The notes under the pieces: model-generated
Seen by the model: only the letters and a program-made list of their open reading frames with translations
Databases searched by the model: none
What the model was told of the DNA's origin: nothing
Assembly: GCF_041431415.1 (NCBI RefSeq)
Contig: NZ_CP107845.1
Coordinates: 2,790,001 to 2,854,000 of the forward strand
DNA from: Streptomyces sp. NBC_00513
Lineage (GTDB): Bacteria; Actinomycetota; Actinomycetes; Streptomycetales; Streptomycetaceae
DNA: 64,000 bases
Reading direction: 5' to 3'
Part shown: in pieces, positions 10,510 to 18,529 of the stretch
How positions within the stretch are numbered: the first letter of the stretch is position 1
Layout of the letters: every line of letters starts with the position of its first letter
Position numbers and translations under genes: made by a program

Positions 10510-11652
10510 TCAGCCTCCGGAAGTGTCCAGCTCGGCTTCCTCGCCGACGCCGGCGCAGTCGTAAGGATCGTTCAACCAGCCCTCGGGCAGGACAACTCGG
10601 TTGTTTCCGGACGTCCGACCGCGCGGACCGTCGGCACTCTCGGGCCAACCTTGATCCAGATCCAGCTCGCTCAGATGAGCACCCAGCTCGGCCAGGGAAG
10701 ACGTGACCGCGAGCTTGCCCCGCATCTCGGATCCGACGGCGAAGCCCTTGAGGTACCAGGCCACGTGCTTACGGAAGTCGATCACCCCGCGCGCCTCGTC
10801 GCCGATCCACTCCCCCAGCAGCTGGGCATGCCGGAGCATGGTGGTCGCGACCTCGCGCAGCGTCGGTTTGTGGAAGTCCTCGGGGCGCCCCTCGAAGGCC
10901 GCCACCAGGTCGTTGAACAGCCACGGCCGCCCCAGGCAGCCGCGCCCGACGACCACGCCGTCGCAGCCGGTCTCGCGCACCATGCGCAGCGCGTCCTCGG
11001 CGCACCAGATGTCGCCGTTGCCGAGGACCGGGATCTCCGGCACGTGCTCCTTGAGCCGCGCGATGGCGTCCCAGTCGGCGGTGCCGCCGTAGTGCTGGGC
11101 CGTGGTGCGGCCATGCAGGGCGATGGCGGTCACCCCCTCCTCGACGGCGATCCGACCGGCGTCGAGGTAGGTGAGGTGGTCGTCGTTGATGCCCTTGCGC
11201 ATCTTCATCGTGACGGGCAGGTCCCCGGCGCCCGCGACGGCCTCGCGCAGGATCGCGCGCAGCAGGTTGCGCTTGTACGGGAGGGCGGAGCCGCCACCCT
11301 TGCGGGTGACCTTGGGGACGGGGCAGCCGAAGTTGAGGTCGATGTGGTCGGCCCGGTCCTCTTCGACGATCATGCGGACGGCCTTGCCGACCGTGACGGG
11401 GTCCACCCCGTACAGCTGAATCGAGCGAGGTTTCTCGGTCTCGTCGAAGTGGATCAGCTGCATGGTCTTGTCGTTGCGCTCGACCAGGGCGCGGGTCGTG
11501 ATCATCTCGCTCACGAACAGCCCCTTGCCGCCCGAGAACTCGCGGCAGAGGGTACGGAACGGGGCGTTGGTGATGCCGGCCATCGGCGCGAGCACCACCG
11601 GGGGCTGCACGGTGTGCGGGCCGATCGCGAGAGGCGGAGGAAGCGTGGTCAT
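10510..11652 (-). CDS. dusB: tRNA-dihydrouridine synthase, DusB type
   Basis: The 380-residue flavoenzyme reduces specific uridines in tRNA to dihydrouridine. The FMN barrel starts with LAPMAGITNAPFR (residues 21-33), and the catalytic cysteine lies in DLNFGCPVPKVTRKGGGSAL at position 110. MKMRKG and ALHGRTTAQHY are further family motifs, and the C-terminal helical domain follows from about 265. The ATG at 11652 is preceded by GACAAT six bases upstream, so the mRNA is probably leaderless. It is divergent from the DHA2 transporter. Confidence 0.95.
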   Translation of the reverse strand: MTTLPPPLAIGPHTVQPPVVLAPMAGITNAPFRTLCREFSGGKGLFVSEMITTRALVERNDKTMQLIHFDETEKPRSIQLYGVDPVTVGKAVRMIVEEDRADHIDLNFGCPVPKVTRKGGGSALPYKRNLLRAILREAVAGAGDLPVTMKMRKGINDDHLTYLDAGRIAVEEGVTAIALHGRTTAQHYGGTADWDAIARLKEHVPEIPVLGNGDIWCAEDALRMVRETGCDGVVVGRGCLGRPWLFNDLVAAFEGRPEDFHKPTLREVATTMLRHAQLLGEWIGDEARGVIDFRKHVAWYLKGFAVGSEMRGKLAVTSSLAELGAHLSELDLDQGWPESADGPRGRTSGNNRVVLPEGWLNDPYDCAGVGEEAELDTSGG

Positions 11653-11690
11653 CCGCCCATTGTCGCATCACGCATGTCGTTAGTTAGTCG

Positions 11691-11703
11691 TACTATCGGC
11701 AGC
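11691..11703 (+). promoter_or_regulatory. -10 element of a probable leaderless promoter
   Basis: TACTAT at 11691-11696 lies seven bases before the ATG at 11704, which would put the transcription start at or next to the start codon. The short repeats TTAGTTAGTCG just upstream may be part of an operator. No clear -35 is visible. Confidence 0.5.
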
Positions 11704-13143
11704 ATGCGTGACTTGAGCCCCAGGCGGCGCACTCTCGTCTTGGCGATCTGCTGCATGAGCCTCCTCATCGTCAGTCTCGACACCACCGTCCTCAACGTCG
11801 CCCTGCCCGCCATCCGGCACGACCTGGACGCCTCGGTCGCGGGGATGCAGTGGACGATCGACGCGTACACCCTCGTGCTGGCCTCGCTGCTGATGCTGGC
11901 GGGGTCCACCGGGGACCGGCTCGGGCGCCGCAGGATCTTCGCCCTCGGGCTGGTGCTCTTCACCGCGGGCTCCCTGCTGTGCTCGCTCGCGCCGAGCCTG
12001 GAATGGCTCATCGTCTTCCGCATGCTCCAGGCCGTGGGCGGCTCGATGCTCAACCCGGTCGCCATGTCGATCATCACCAACACCTTCACCGACCCGAAGG
12101 AACGAGCCCGCGCCATCGGCGTGTGGGGCGCCGTCGTCGGCATCTCGATGGCCGCCGGCCCGCTGATCGGCGGGCTGCTCGTGGACTCCGTCGGCTGGCG
12201 CTCCATCTTCTGGCTCAACCTGCCGATCGGATTGCTCGCCCTCGTCCTGACCCTGCGTTACGTCCCCGAGTCCCGGGCCGAGCACGCGCGCCGCCCGGAC
12301 CCGGTGGGCCAGCTGCTCGTCATGGCGCTGCTGGGTTCGGTGACGTACGGGATCATCGAGGCCCCGGCCGCCGGCTGGACCTCGCCGCTGGTCATCGGCT
12401 GCGCGCTGACCGCCGCGGTCACCCTGGTGTGGCTGCTGCTGCACGAGAGCCGCCGGGCGGAGCCGCTGATCGACCCCCGGTTCTTCCGCAGCGCCCCGTT
12501 CAGCGGAGCGACGGTGATCGCGGTGAGCGCCTTCGCCGCCATGTCCGGGTTCCTCTTCCTGAACACCCTCTACCTCCAGGACGTGCGCGAGCTCGACGCC
12601 CTCGGCGCGGGGCTGTACATGCTGCCGATGGCCGCGATGGCCTTCCTCTGCGCGCCCGTGTCCGGGCGGCTCCTGGCCCGCTCCGGGCCGCGGCTGCCGC
12701 TGGGGATCGCCGGCGTGACGATGGCGGCGAGCGGGCTGCTGTTCGCGGCGTTCTCGGCCGAGACCTCGACCCCGCTGATGTTCGCCGGTTACGTGCTCTT
12801 CGGCCTCGGCTTCGGCATGGTCAACGTGCCGATCACCAACGCGGCCGTCTCCGGGATGCCGCGCGCCCAGGCGGGCGTGGCGGCGGCGGTGGCCTCCACC
12901 AGCCGACAGACCGGGGCCACCCTGGGCGTCGCCGTGATCGGCGCGGTCCTGGCGGCGGGCACCTCGGGCGGCGCGAGCTTCGTGGAGGCGACCCGGCCCG
13001 CCTGGTGGATCATCACGCTCTGCGGCGTGTCCGTCCTCGCGGTCGGCCTCCTGACCACCGGCCCCTGGGCCCGCGCGACGGCCCTGCGCACGGCGAGCAC
13101 CCTGGAGGCCCCGAGCCGCGACATCGGTTCGCGGGTCTCCTAG
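11704..13143 (+). CDS. DHA2-type MFS drug exporter (14 TM)
   Basis: The 479-residue membrane protein belongs to the EmrB/QacA group of proton-driven multidrug exporters. Visible marks are SLDTTVLNVALPAI in TM1 (the DHA2 motif D1), GDRLGRRR in the TM2-3 loop (motif A) and GPLIGGLLVDSVGWRSIFWLNLPIG (motif C and the next helix). Fourteen hydrophobic segments can be counted. The start at 11704 fits a leaderless promoter. A MarR-type regulator lies downstream in convergent orientation and is a candidate controller. Substrate unknown. Confidence 0.92.
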   Translation: MRDLSPRRRTLVLAICCMSLLIVSLDTTVLNVALPAIRHDLDASVAGMQWTIDAYTLVLASLLMLAGSTGDRLGRRRIFALGLVLFTAGSLLCSLAPSLEWLIVFRMLQAVGGSMLNPVAMSIITNTFTDPKERARAIGVWGAVVGISMAAGPLIGGLLVDSVGWRSIFWLNLPIGLLALVLTLRYVPESRAEHARRPDPVGQLLVMALLGSVTYGIIEAPAAGWTSPLVIGCALTAAVTLVWLLLHESRRAEPLIDPRFFRSAPFSGATVIAVSAFAAMSGFLFLNTLYLQDVRELDALGAGLYMLPMAAMAFLCAPVSGRLLARSGPRLPLGIAGVTMAASGLLFAAFSAETSTPLMFAGYVLFGLGFGMVNVPITNAAVSGMPRAQAGVAAAVASTSRQTGATLGVAVIGAVLAAGTSGGASFVEATRPAWWIITLCGVSVLAVGLLTTGPWARATALRTASTLEAPSRDIGSRVS

Positions 13144-13226
13144 CCCGTCTCTTTCGGGTCCCGGCCCGCCTGTTTCGGGTCCTGGCCCGTCTCTTTCGGG
13201 TCCTGCCGCGCCTCTTTCGGGTTCTG
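13143..13226. repeat. Four tandem 21-bp repeats after the DHA2 transporter gene
   Basis: Units run 13143-13163, 13164-13184, 13185-13205 and 13206-13226, each close to GCCCGTCTCTTTCGGGTCCTG. The first base of the array is the last base of the stop codon. Each unit contains a small CCCG-7 bases-CGGG inverted repeat, so the array could act as a series of weak terminators between convergent genes. The core CTCTTTCGG recurs in the terminator at 30462. Confidence 0.9.
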
Positions 13227-13249
13227 CCGCACGGCGGGTGCCCGGGAGG

Positions 13250-13705
13250 CTATTCCCCGCACTCGAAGTCGTCGGCGTGCGAGTCGATCCGGGCCAGGAG
13301 CGCGCGCAGGGTTTCCTGATCGGCCCCGGACAGGCCGGAGAACAGGCCCAGCTCGACGGCGTCGAGGGCCGCGTTGGTCTCGCCGAGGGCGACCGAGCCG
13401 GCGGCCGTGATGGCCACGTTGTGGCGGCGGCGGTCGGCCGGGTCGCGGCGGCGTTCCACCAGCCCGTCGCGCTCCAGGTCGTTCAGGATCCCGACGAGCA
13501 CGCTCGGGTCCACCTCCAGCCGGGCCGCGAGCGCCCGCTGGCCGATGGGGCCGCTCTCCAGGTGCATGAGCGTCATGGCGTGTCTGGGGGTGAGCCCGGC
13601 CGTGCTGAGCGCCTTCTTCATGCGGGTCTGGGTGACCGATCCGTGCCAGGCGAGAAGCAGGCCCAGCCGCTGCGGCGGGTTCGGGGCGTCCTGTGCTGCC
13701 GTCAT
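13250..13705 (-). CDS. MarR-family transcriptional regulator
   Basis: The 151-residue protein has the MarR winged helix: LTPRHAMTLMHLESGPIGQRALAARLEVDPSVLVGILNDLERDGLVERRRDPADRRRHNVAIT at about 40-100. MarR dimers repress transporters or redox genes and release DNA on binding small phenolic ligands. The ATG at 13705 is chosen over a GTG at 13711 because TACGAT lies exactly six bases upstream, a leaderless arrangement. It faces the DHA2 exporter and is divergent from the DoxX-like gene; either could be its target. Confidence 0.9.
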   Translation of the reverse strand: MTAAQDAPNPPQRLGLLLAWHGSVTQTRMKKALSTAGLTPRHAMTLMHLESGPIGQRALAARLEVDPSVLVGILNDLERDGLVERRRDPADRRRHNVAITAAGSVALGETNAALDAVELGLFSGLSGADQETLRALLARIDSHADDFECGE

Positions 13706-13728
13706 GCCCACATCGTAGCGCTCATGAA

Positions 13729-13742
13729 ATGATTGCGATCAT
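13729..13742. promoter_or_regulatory. MarR-type operator candidate
   Basis: ATGAT-TGCG-ATCAT lies in the 90-base divergent spacer between marR and the DoxX-like gene, followed by a second ATCA-6 bases-TGAT element at 13741-13754. Position and dyad symmetry fit autoregulation by the MarR protein. This is inference. Confidence 0.4.
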
Positions 13743-13795
13743 CAGATCGTTGATGCTATTCAATGGTTCTACACATTCGACCGTTGGAGTGCATC

Positions 13796-14140
13796 ATGTT
13801 CATCGCCTACGTCGCCGTCGCCGGCCTGCTCGCCCTCGTCCTCGCCACTTCGGCGACCCTCACCCTCCGGCGCAACGAGACGATCCTCGCGAACATGCGA
13901 AAGGTGGCGGTGCCGGACTCCCTGCTGCCGATCCTGGCCGCACTGAAGGCCGCCGGTGCGGTGGGGCTGGTCGCGGGCATGTGGGTGGCACCCCTCGGCG
14001 TGGCCGCCGCCGCCGGAGTGACCCTCTACTTCATCGGCGCGGTCGTGAGCCACCTGCGCGTCAAGGACTTCGATCTCGCCCCGGCGGCCGTCCTCGCGCT
14101 GCTCTCGGCGGCGGCCCTGGCGCTGCGCCTCGCCTCCTGA
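13796..14140 (+). CDS. DoxX-like small membrane protein
   Basis: The 114-residue protein has four hydrophobic segments (MFIAYVAVAGLLALVLATSA at the N-terminus, then about 45-65, 70-88 and 97-112) and resembles DoxX/DUF4267-like proteins. Such proteins are often linked to redox-stress genes. GGAG lies upstream of the ATG at 13796. It is divergent from marR and probably under its control. No active site is visible. Confidence 0.8.
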   Translation: MFIAYVAVAGLLALVLATSATLTLRRNETILANMRKVAVPDSLLPILAALKAAGAVGLVAGMWVAPLGVAAAAGVTLYFIGAVVSHLRVKDFDLAPAAVLALLSAAALALRLAS

Positions 14141-14185
14141 CCCACCCCCACCCCACCCCGATCCGAATCCAACACCCCTTCACGC

Positions 14186-14221
14186 TGACGAGTGACAGAT
14201 ATTGAAATCTGTCACTCGTCA
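14186..14221. promoter_or_regulatory. Perfect 15-bp inverted repeat, TetR operator candidate
   Basis: The arms TGACGAGTGACAGAT (14186-14200) and its exact complement (14207-14221) flank a 6-base spacer ATTGAA. The element ends 15 bases before the aldo/keto reductase start, so a bound repressor would block transcription. The TetR gene two cistrons of sequence downstream (15296) is the obvious ligand-responsive partner. Confidence 0.75.
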
Positions 14222-14236
14222 TGCCATTCTCTTTCC

Positions 14237-15274
14237 ATGACCACTCACCAGAACGCCCCCCGCACTCCCCGCACCCCCCGCCGCCTCGGCACCACCGGCC
14301 CCTCCGTCTTCCCGCTGGGGCTGGGCTGCATGGGCATGTCCGCCCTGTACGGCGAGGCCGACCGGAGCGAGTCGATCGCGACCATCCACGCCGCCCTGGA
14401 CGCGGGCGTCACCCTGCTCGACACCGGCGACTTCTACGGCATGGGCCACAACGAACTGCTGATCAACGAGGCGCTGCGCACCGCGCCGGCCGCAGCCCGC
14501 GAGCAGGCGCTGACGAGCGTGAAGTTCGGCGCGCTGCGCACGGTCGAGGGCGGCTTCGCCGGGTACGACGGCCGGCCCGACGCCGTCCGGAACTTCCTCG
14601 CCTACTCCCTCCAGCGGCTCGGCCGGGACCACGTCGACGTCTACCGGATCGCCCGCGTGGACCCGGACGTCCCCATCGAGGAGACGGTCGGTGCCATCGC
14701 GGAGGCCGTCCAGGCCGGACACGTGCGGCACATCGGCCTCTCGGAGGTCGGCGCGGAGACCCTGCGCCGGGCCGCCGCCGTCGCACCGATCTCGGACCTC
14801 CAGATCGAGTACTCGCTGATCTCCCGGGGCATCGAGGAGGAGATCCTGCCGACCGCCCGCGAACTGGGCATCGGAGTCACCGCGTACGGGGTGCTCTCCC
14901 GAGGCCTGATCAGCGGCCACTTCGGCCGCGACCGGGCGCTGGCCCCCGGCGACTTCCGCGGGATGAGCCCCCGCTTCCAGGGCGACAACCTCGACCGGAA
15001 CCTCGACCTGGTGGACGCCCTGCGCAAGGTCGCCGACAGCAAGGGCGTGAGCGTCGCCCAGATCGCCATCGCCTGGGTGCTCGCGCGCGGGGAGGACATC
15101 GTGCCGCTGGTCGGCGCCCGCCGCCGGGACCGCCTCGACGAGGCACTGGGCGCGCTCGACGTGGAGCTGACCTCCGCCGACCTCGCCGCCATCGAGGAGG
15201 CGGTCCCGGCCGGGGCGGCGGCCGGCGATCGATACCCGGAGGCCCAGATGGCCCACCTCGACAGTGAGCACTGA
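14237..15274 (+). CDS. Aldo/keto reductase
   Basis: The 345-residue protein is an NADPH-dependent (alpha/beta)8 oxidoreductase of the AKR13/YakC-like group. Visible motifs are LGLGCMGMSALYG near 31, LLDTGDFYGMGHNE near 63 (catalytic Asp and Tyr), the Lys of SVKFGAL near 96, YRIARVDPDVPIEETVGAI near 136, and the cofactor region VPLVGARRRDRLDEALGAL near 290. The third active-site residue, His in other AKRs, is replaced by Ala-Arg as in this subgroup. It is followed 21 bases later by a TetR gene and preceded by a perfect inverted repeat. Confidence 0.92.
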   Translation: MTTHQNAPRTPRTPRRLGTTGPSVFPLGLGCMGMSALYGEADRSESIATIHAALDAGVTLLDTGDFYGMGHNELLINEALRTAPAAAREQALTSVKFGALRTVEGGFAGYDGRPDAVRNFLAYSLQRLGRDHVDVYRIARVDPDVPIEETVGAIAEAVQAGHVRHIGLSEVGAETLRRAAAVAPISDLQIEYSLISRGIEEEILPTARELGIGVTAYGVLSRGLISGHFGRDRALAPGDFRGMSPRFQGDNLDRNLDLVDALRKVADSKGVSVAQIAIAWVLARGEDIVPLVGARRRDRLDEALGALDVELTSADLAAIEEAVPAGAAAGDRYPEAQMAHLDSEH

Positions 15275-15295
15275 GCCGGCTGTACGGTCGTCCTC

Positions 15296-15889
15296 ATGCC
15301 CCCCGCTGCTGCCGAACCCCTGACTCCCGAGCGCATCCTCGAAACCACCGAGGACGTGTTGCGTCGCTTCGGCCCCACCAAGGCGACCGTGGTGGACGTG
15401 GCGCGCGCGCTGGGCGTCAGTCACGGCAGCGTGTACCGCCACTTCCCGTCGAAGGCGGCGCTGCGCGAGGCGGTCACGGACCGCTGGCTCGCCAAGAGCA
15501 TCGTGATGCTGGAGGAGATCGCCTCGGCCCCCGCCGAGACGGCACCCTCCAAGCTGGAGGCGTGGCTGGAGGCCCTCTTCGAGGCCAAGCGCAAGAAGGC
15601 GGGAGCCGACCCGGAGCTGTTCGCGACGTACACCGTGCTGCTCGCCGAGAACAGCGGCGTGGTGGACCGGCATCTGAGCGAGCTGATCGAGCAGTTGGTC
15701 CGGATCATCGCCGACGGGGTCGAGGCCGGGACCCTGGCCGCACCCGACGTGCCGGCCGCGGCGCGGGCCGTCTTCGACGCCACGGGCCGGTTCCATGACC
15801 CGCAGTACGCCGCCGACTGGCTCTCCCCGACCATCCTCCCGGAGTTCGAGGCGGTCACCTCGCTCGTCATCCGGGGTCTGCGCGCCTGA
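15296..15889 (+). CDS. TetR-family repressor
   Basis: The 197-residue protein has an N-terminal TetR helix-turn-helix at about 12-58, with TVVDVARALGVSHGSVYRHFPSKAAL as the recognition region. The C-terminal ligand domain begins near 85. It sits directly after the aldo/keto reductase. TACGGT lies seven bases before the ATG, so the gene may also have its own leaderless promoter. It probably represses the reductase through the inverted repeat at 14186-14221. Confidence 0.92.
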   Translation: MPPAAAEPLTPERILETTEDVLRRFGPTKATVVDVARALGVSHGSVYRHFPSKAALREAVTDRWLAKSIVMLEEIASAPAETAPSKLEAWLEALFEAKRKKAGADPELFATYTVLLAENSGVVDRHLSELIEQLVRIIADGVEAGTLAAPDVPAAARAVFDATGRFHDPQYAADWLSPTILPEFEAVTSLVIRGLRA

Positions 15890-15923
15890 CCCGACGCCCT
15901 CCCCCGGATCCCCGACCGCAGAT

Positions 15924-15965
15924 CGACGACCGACGACCGACGACCGACAACCGGCGACCGGCGAC
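15924..15965. repeat. Six tandem 7-bp repeats
   Basis: The unit CGACGAC is repeated three times exactly, then as CGACAAC and twice CGGCGAC. It lies in the 228-base gap between the TetR gene and the next membrane protein. No function is evident. Confidence 0.8.
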
Positions 15966-16117
15966 CGTCCGACTGCTTCCGATGCGGCCGGCGTCGTCGA
16001 TGCGGAGCAGGCAGCTCCGTTCGACTTGGTGATCATTTGAGTCGGAGACCCCTGTCACCGGGCGCGGCCCTGCCCTACGTTCCCCGAGACACCGTCAGGT
16101 ACTTCTCAGGGGGAAGC

Positions 16118-16840
16118 ATGTCCGCTCCACCACCGCAGGGCACCCGCCCCGCACCACCCGCGCGGTCGGGCGGCGCCGCGGCGCTCGGCTGGATTCTGAC
16201 CATCGGGCTCAACGTGGTCGCGCCGATCATCACGTACAACCAGTTGCACGACCACGGCTGGAGGGAGTTCGACGCGCTGCTGATCAGCAGTGCGTGGCCC
16301 GTCCTCGACAGCGCCATCCACCTGGCCTGGCGCCGCAAGGTCGACGAGTTCGCGATCGTCACCCTGGTCTTCCTGGTGATCACGGCGGTCGTCTCGCTGA
16401 TCGGCGCGCACTCGGCGCGGGCCCTGCTGATCAAGGACTCGGGGGTGACGGGGTTGTTCGGGTTGCTCTGCCTCATCACCCTGCTCGCACCGAGGCCGCT
16501 GATGTTCTACTTCGGCCGCAAGTTCGCCACGGACGGTACTCCGGAGAGCACGGCCTGGTGGAACGGCCTGTGGCAGTACGAGGGCTTCCGTCGGACCATG
16601 ATCGTGATGACCACGGTGTGGGGCTTGGCCTACCTGGTCGAGGCCGGGGTCCGCATCGCCCTGACCTACGCGCTCGACACCGACACGATGGTGGTCCTCA
16701 GCCCCGTCATGCTCTACGCGGTGCTCGGCCTGCTGGGCGTCTGGACCGCCCTCTACGGCAAGCGTTCACAGGCGGAGGGCGAACGGCGCGCCGCGGAGAC
16801 GGCCGCCGCCTCGCAGCACGCCGGGACCGCACAGGCCTGA
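16118..16840 (+). CDS. VC0807-type integral membrane protein
   Basis: The 240-residue protein has a short Pro-rich N-terminus and about six membrane segments. Marks shared with VC0807-family proteins include GLNVVAPIITYNQL in the first helix, SSAWPVLDSAIHLAWRRKVDEFA, and LAPRPLMFYFGRKFATD in the middle. The function of the family is unknown. The ATG at 16118 has AGGGGGAA upstream. It ends at one of the strongest hairpins of the window. Confidence 0.8.
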   Translation: MSAPPPQGTRPAPPARSGGAAALGWILTIGLNVVAPIITYNQLHDHGWREFDALLISSAWPVLDSAIHLAWRRKVDEFAIVTLVFLVITAVVSLIGAHSARALLIKDSGVTGLFGLLCLITLLAPRPLMFYFGRKFATDGTPESTAWWNGLWQYEGFRRTMIVMTTVWGLAYLVEAGVRIALTYALDTDTMVVLSPVMLYAVLGLLGVWTALYGKRSQAEGERRAAETAAASQHAGTAQA

Positions 16841-16863
16841 GGAGGCGCCCCCCGCCACAGGGG

Positions 16864-16918
16864 GCCGGAATGCCGGTGGCCCGGTGCGCGTCGCGCACCG
16901 GGCCACCGGCATTCCGGC
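16864..16918. terminator. 27-bp perfect hairpin between convergent genes
   Basis: Bases 16864-16890 and 16892-16918 are exact reverse complements with only one base between them, which gives a 27-bp perfect palindrome able to form a very stable hairpin. It lies between the ends of the VC0807-type gene and glyS, so it can stop transcription from both sides. Confidence 0.85.
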
Positions 16919-16957
16919 GAAGCCGTGACGGCGAGGCCGCCGACCGGCAACCGCCGA

Positions 16958-18340
16958 CTAGCAGCCGAGCAGACGGCTGCCGAGGTAGCTCTGGATCTGG
17001 TCCAGGGAGACGCGCTCCTGCTTCATGGTGTCGCGCTCGCGCACGGTCACCGCGTTGTCGTCGAGGGTGTCGAAGTCGACGGTGACGCAGAACGGCGTGC
17101 CGATCTCGTCCTGGCGACGGTAACGACGGCCGATGGCGCCCGCGTCGTCGAACTCGATGTTCCAGAACTTGCGCAGGTCGGCGGCGAGGCCCTTGGCCTT
17201 CGGCGACAGCTGCGCGTTGCGGGACAGCGGCAGGACGGCGACCTTGATCGGGGCCAGGCGCGGGTCGAGGCGCATCACGGCGCGCTTCTCCATGACGCCC
17301 TTGGCGTTCGGGGCCTCGTCCTCGTTGTACGCGTCGAGCATGAAGGCGAGCATGGCGCGGTTGACACCGGCCGCCGGCTCGATGACGTACGGGGTGTAGC
17401 GCTCCTTGCTCTCCTGGTCGAAGTAGACGAGGTCCTGGCCGGAGGCGGCGGAGTGGGCCTTGAGGTCGAAGTCGGTGCGGTTGGCCACGCCTTCGAGCTC
17501 GGAGAACTCATTGCCACCGAAGTTGAAGCGGTACTCGATGTCGGCGGTGCGCTTCGAGTAGTGGGACAGCTTCTCCTTCGGGTGGTCGTACCAGCGGATG
17601 TTCTCCTCGCGGATGCCGAGGTCGCGGTACCAGTTCCACCGCTCCTGCATCCAGTACTCCTGCCACTGCTCGTCCTCGCCCGGCTTGACGAAGAACTCCA
17701 TCTCCATCTGCTCGAACTCGCGCGTGCGGAAGATGAAGTTGCCGGGGGTGATCTCGTTGCGGAAGGACTTGCCCATCTGCGCGATGCCGAAGGGGGGCTT
17801 CTTGCGGGAAGTCGTCTGCACCTGGGCGAAGTTGGTGAAGATGCCCTGGGCGGTCTCCGGGCGCAGGTACGCCTTGGAGCCGGTGTCCTGGGTCGGGCCC
17901 AGGTGGGTCTCCAGCATGCCCGAGAACTGCTTGGGCTCGGTGAACTGGCCCTTCACGCCGCAGTTGGGGCAGTTGATGTCGGCAAGACCGTTGGCGGGCA
18001 CGCGGCCGTGCTTGGCCTCGTACGCCTCCTCCAGGTGGTCCGCGCGGTGACGCTTGTGACAGGAGGTGCACTCGGTCAGCGGGTCCGAGAAGGTGGCGAC
18101 GTGGCCGGAGGCCACCCACACCTCGGGGGCCAGAATCACGGAGGAGTCGATACCGACGATGTCCTCACGCCCGGTGACCATGGCCTTCCACCACTGGCGC
18201 TTGATGTTCTCCTTCAGCTCGACACCGAGCGGGCCGTAGTCCCAGGCGGCCTTGGAGCCGCCGTAGATCTCACTGCACGGGAAAACGAAGCCACGGCGCT
18301 TGCTCAGGCTGACGATGGTTTCGATCTTGTCGGCGGCCAC
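16958..18340 (-). CDS. glyS: Glycyl-tRNA synthetase (alpha2 type)
   Basis: The 460-residue class II synthetase charges tRNA-Gly. The N-terminus [15 protein letters not shown] is the family signature, [13 protein letters not shown] and ECTSCHKRH supply zinc-binding Cys pairs, and [39 protein letters not shown] and [14 protein letters not shown] are the class II motifs. The anticodon-binding domain fills the last 110 residues. The GTG at 18340 has GAAGAGAG upstream. It is divergent from the zinc uptake operon. Confidence 0.97.
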   Translation of the reverse strand: MAADKIETIVSLSKRRGFVFPCSEIYGGSKAAWDYGPLGVELKENIKRQWWKAMVTGREDIVGIDSSVILAPEVWVASGHVATFSDPLTECTSCHKRHRADHLEEAYEAKHGRVPANGLADINCPNCGVKGQFTEPKQFSGMLETHLGPTQDTGSKAYLRPETAQGIFTNFAQVQTTSRKKPPFGIAQMGKSFRNEITPGNFIFRTREFEQMEMEFFVKPGEDEQWQEYWMQERWNWYRDLGIREENIRWYDHPKEKLSHYSKRTADIEYRFNFGGNEFSELEGVANRTDFDLKAHSAASGQDLVYFDQESKERYTPYVIEPAAGVNRAMLAFMLDAYNEDEAPNAKGVMEKRAVMRLDPRLAPIKVAVLPLSRNAQLSPKAKGLAADLRKFWNIEFDDAGAIGRRYRRQDEIGTPFCVTVDFDTLDDNAVTVRERDTMKQERVSLDQIQSYLGSRLLGC

Positions 18341-18379
18341 GGTGCTCTCTTCATTACGAGGACGAACGGCGAAGCCTTT

Positions 18380-18410
18380 AGGTTACCGGCGCCCGCACCC
18401 CCCCTTTCAA
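18380..18410 (-). promoter_or_regulatory. Candidate glyS promoter
   Basis: On the minus strand TTGAAA (18410-18405) and TAACCT (18385-18380) are 19 bases apart, 40 bases before the glyS start. The hexamers fit the vegetative sigma factor, although the spacing is one base long. Confidence 0.5.
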
Positions 18411-18492
18411 ATCGGGATGCCCTTCCCCGGCCCTCCCCCGGCCCTCCGGCGGCCCCGCGGCGGCTCCCCCGGCCTCCCCCCACCAGGGTTTT

Positions 18493-18529
18493 TGACAATC
18501 GTTTCCATCTTTGATGAAAATGGATGTCA
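18493..18529 (+). promoter_or_regulatory. Two Zur boxes over the znuA promoter
   Basis: TGACAATCGTTTCCA (18493-18507) and TGAAAATGGATGTCA (18515-18529) each match the Zur consensus TGAAAATGATTTTCA closely and are 22 bases apart, two helical turns. The first overlaps the -35 TTGACA (18492-18497); the second covers a -10-like GAAAAT (18516-18521) and reaches the start codon. Zinc-loaded Zur, encoded at the end of the same cluster, would shut the operon off. Confidence 0.75.
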
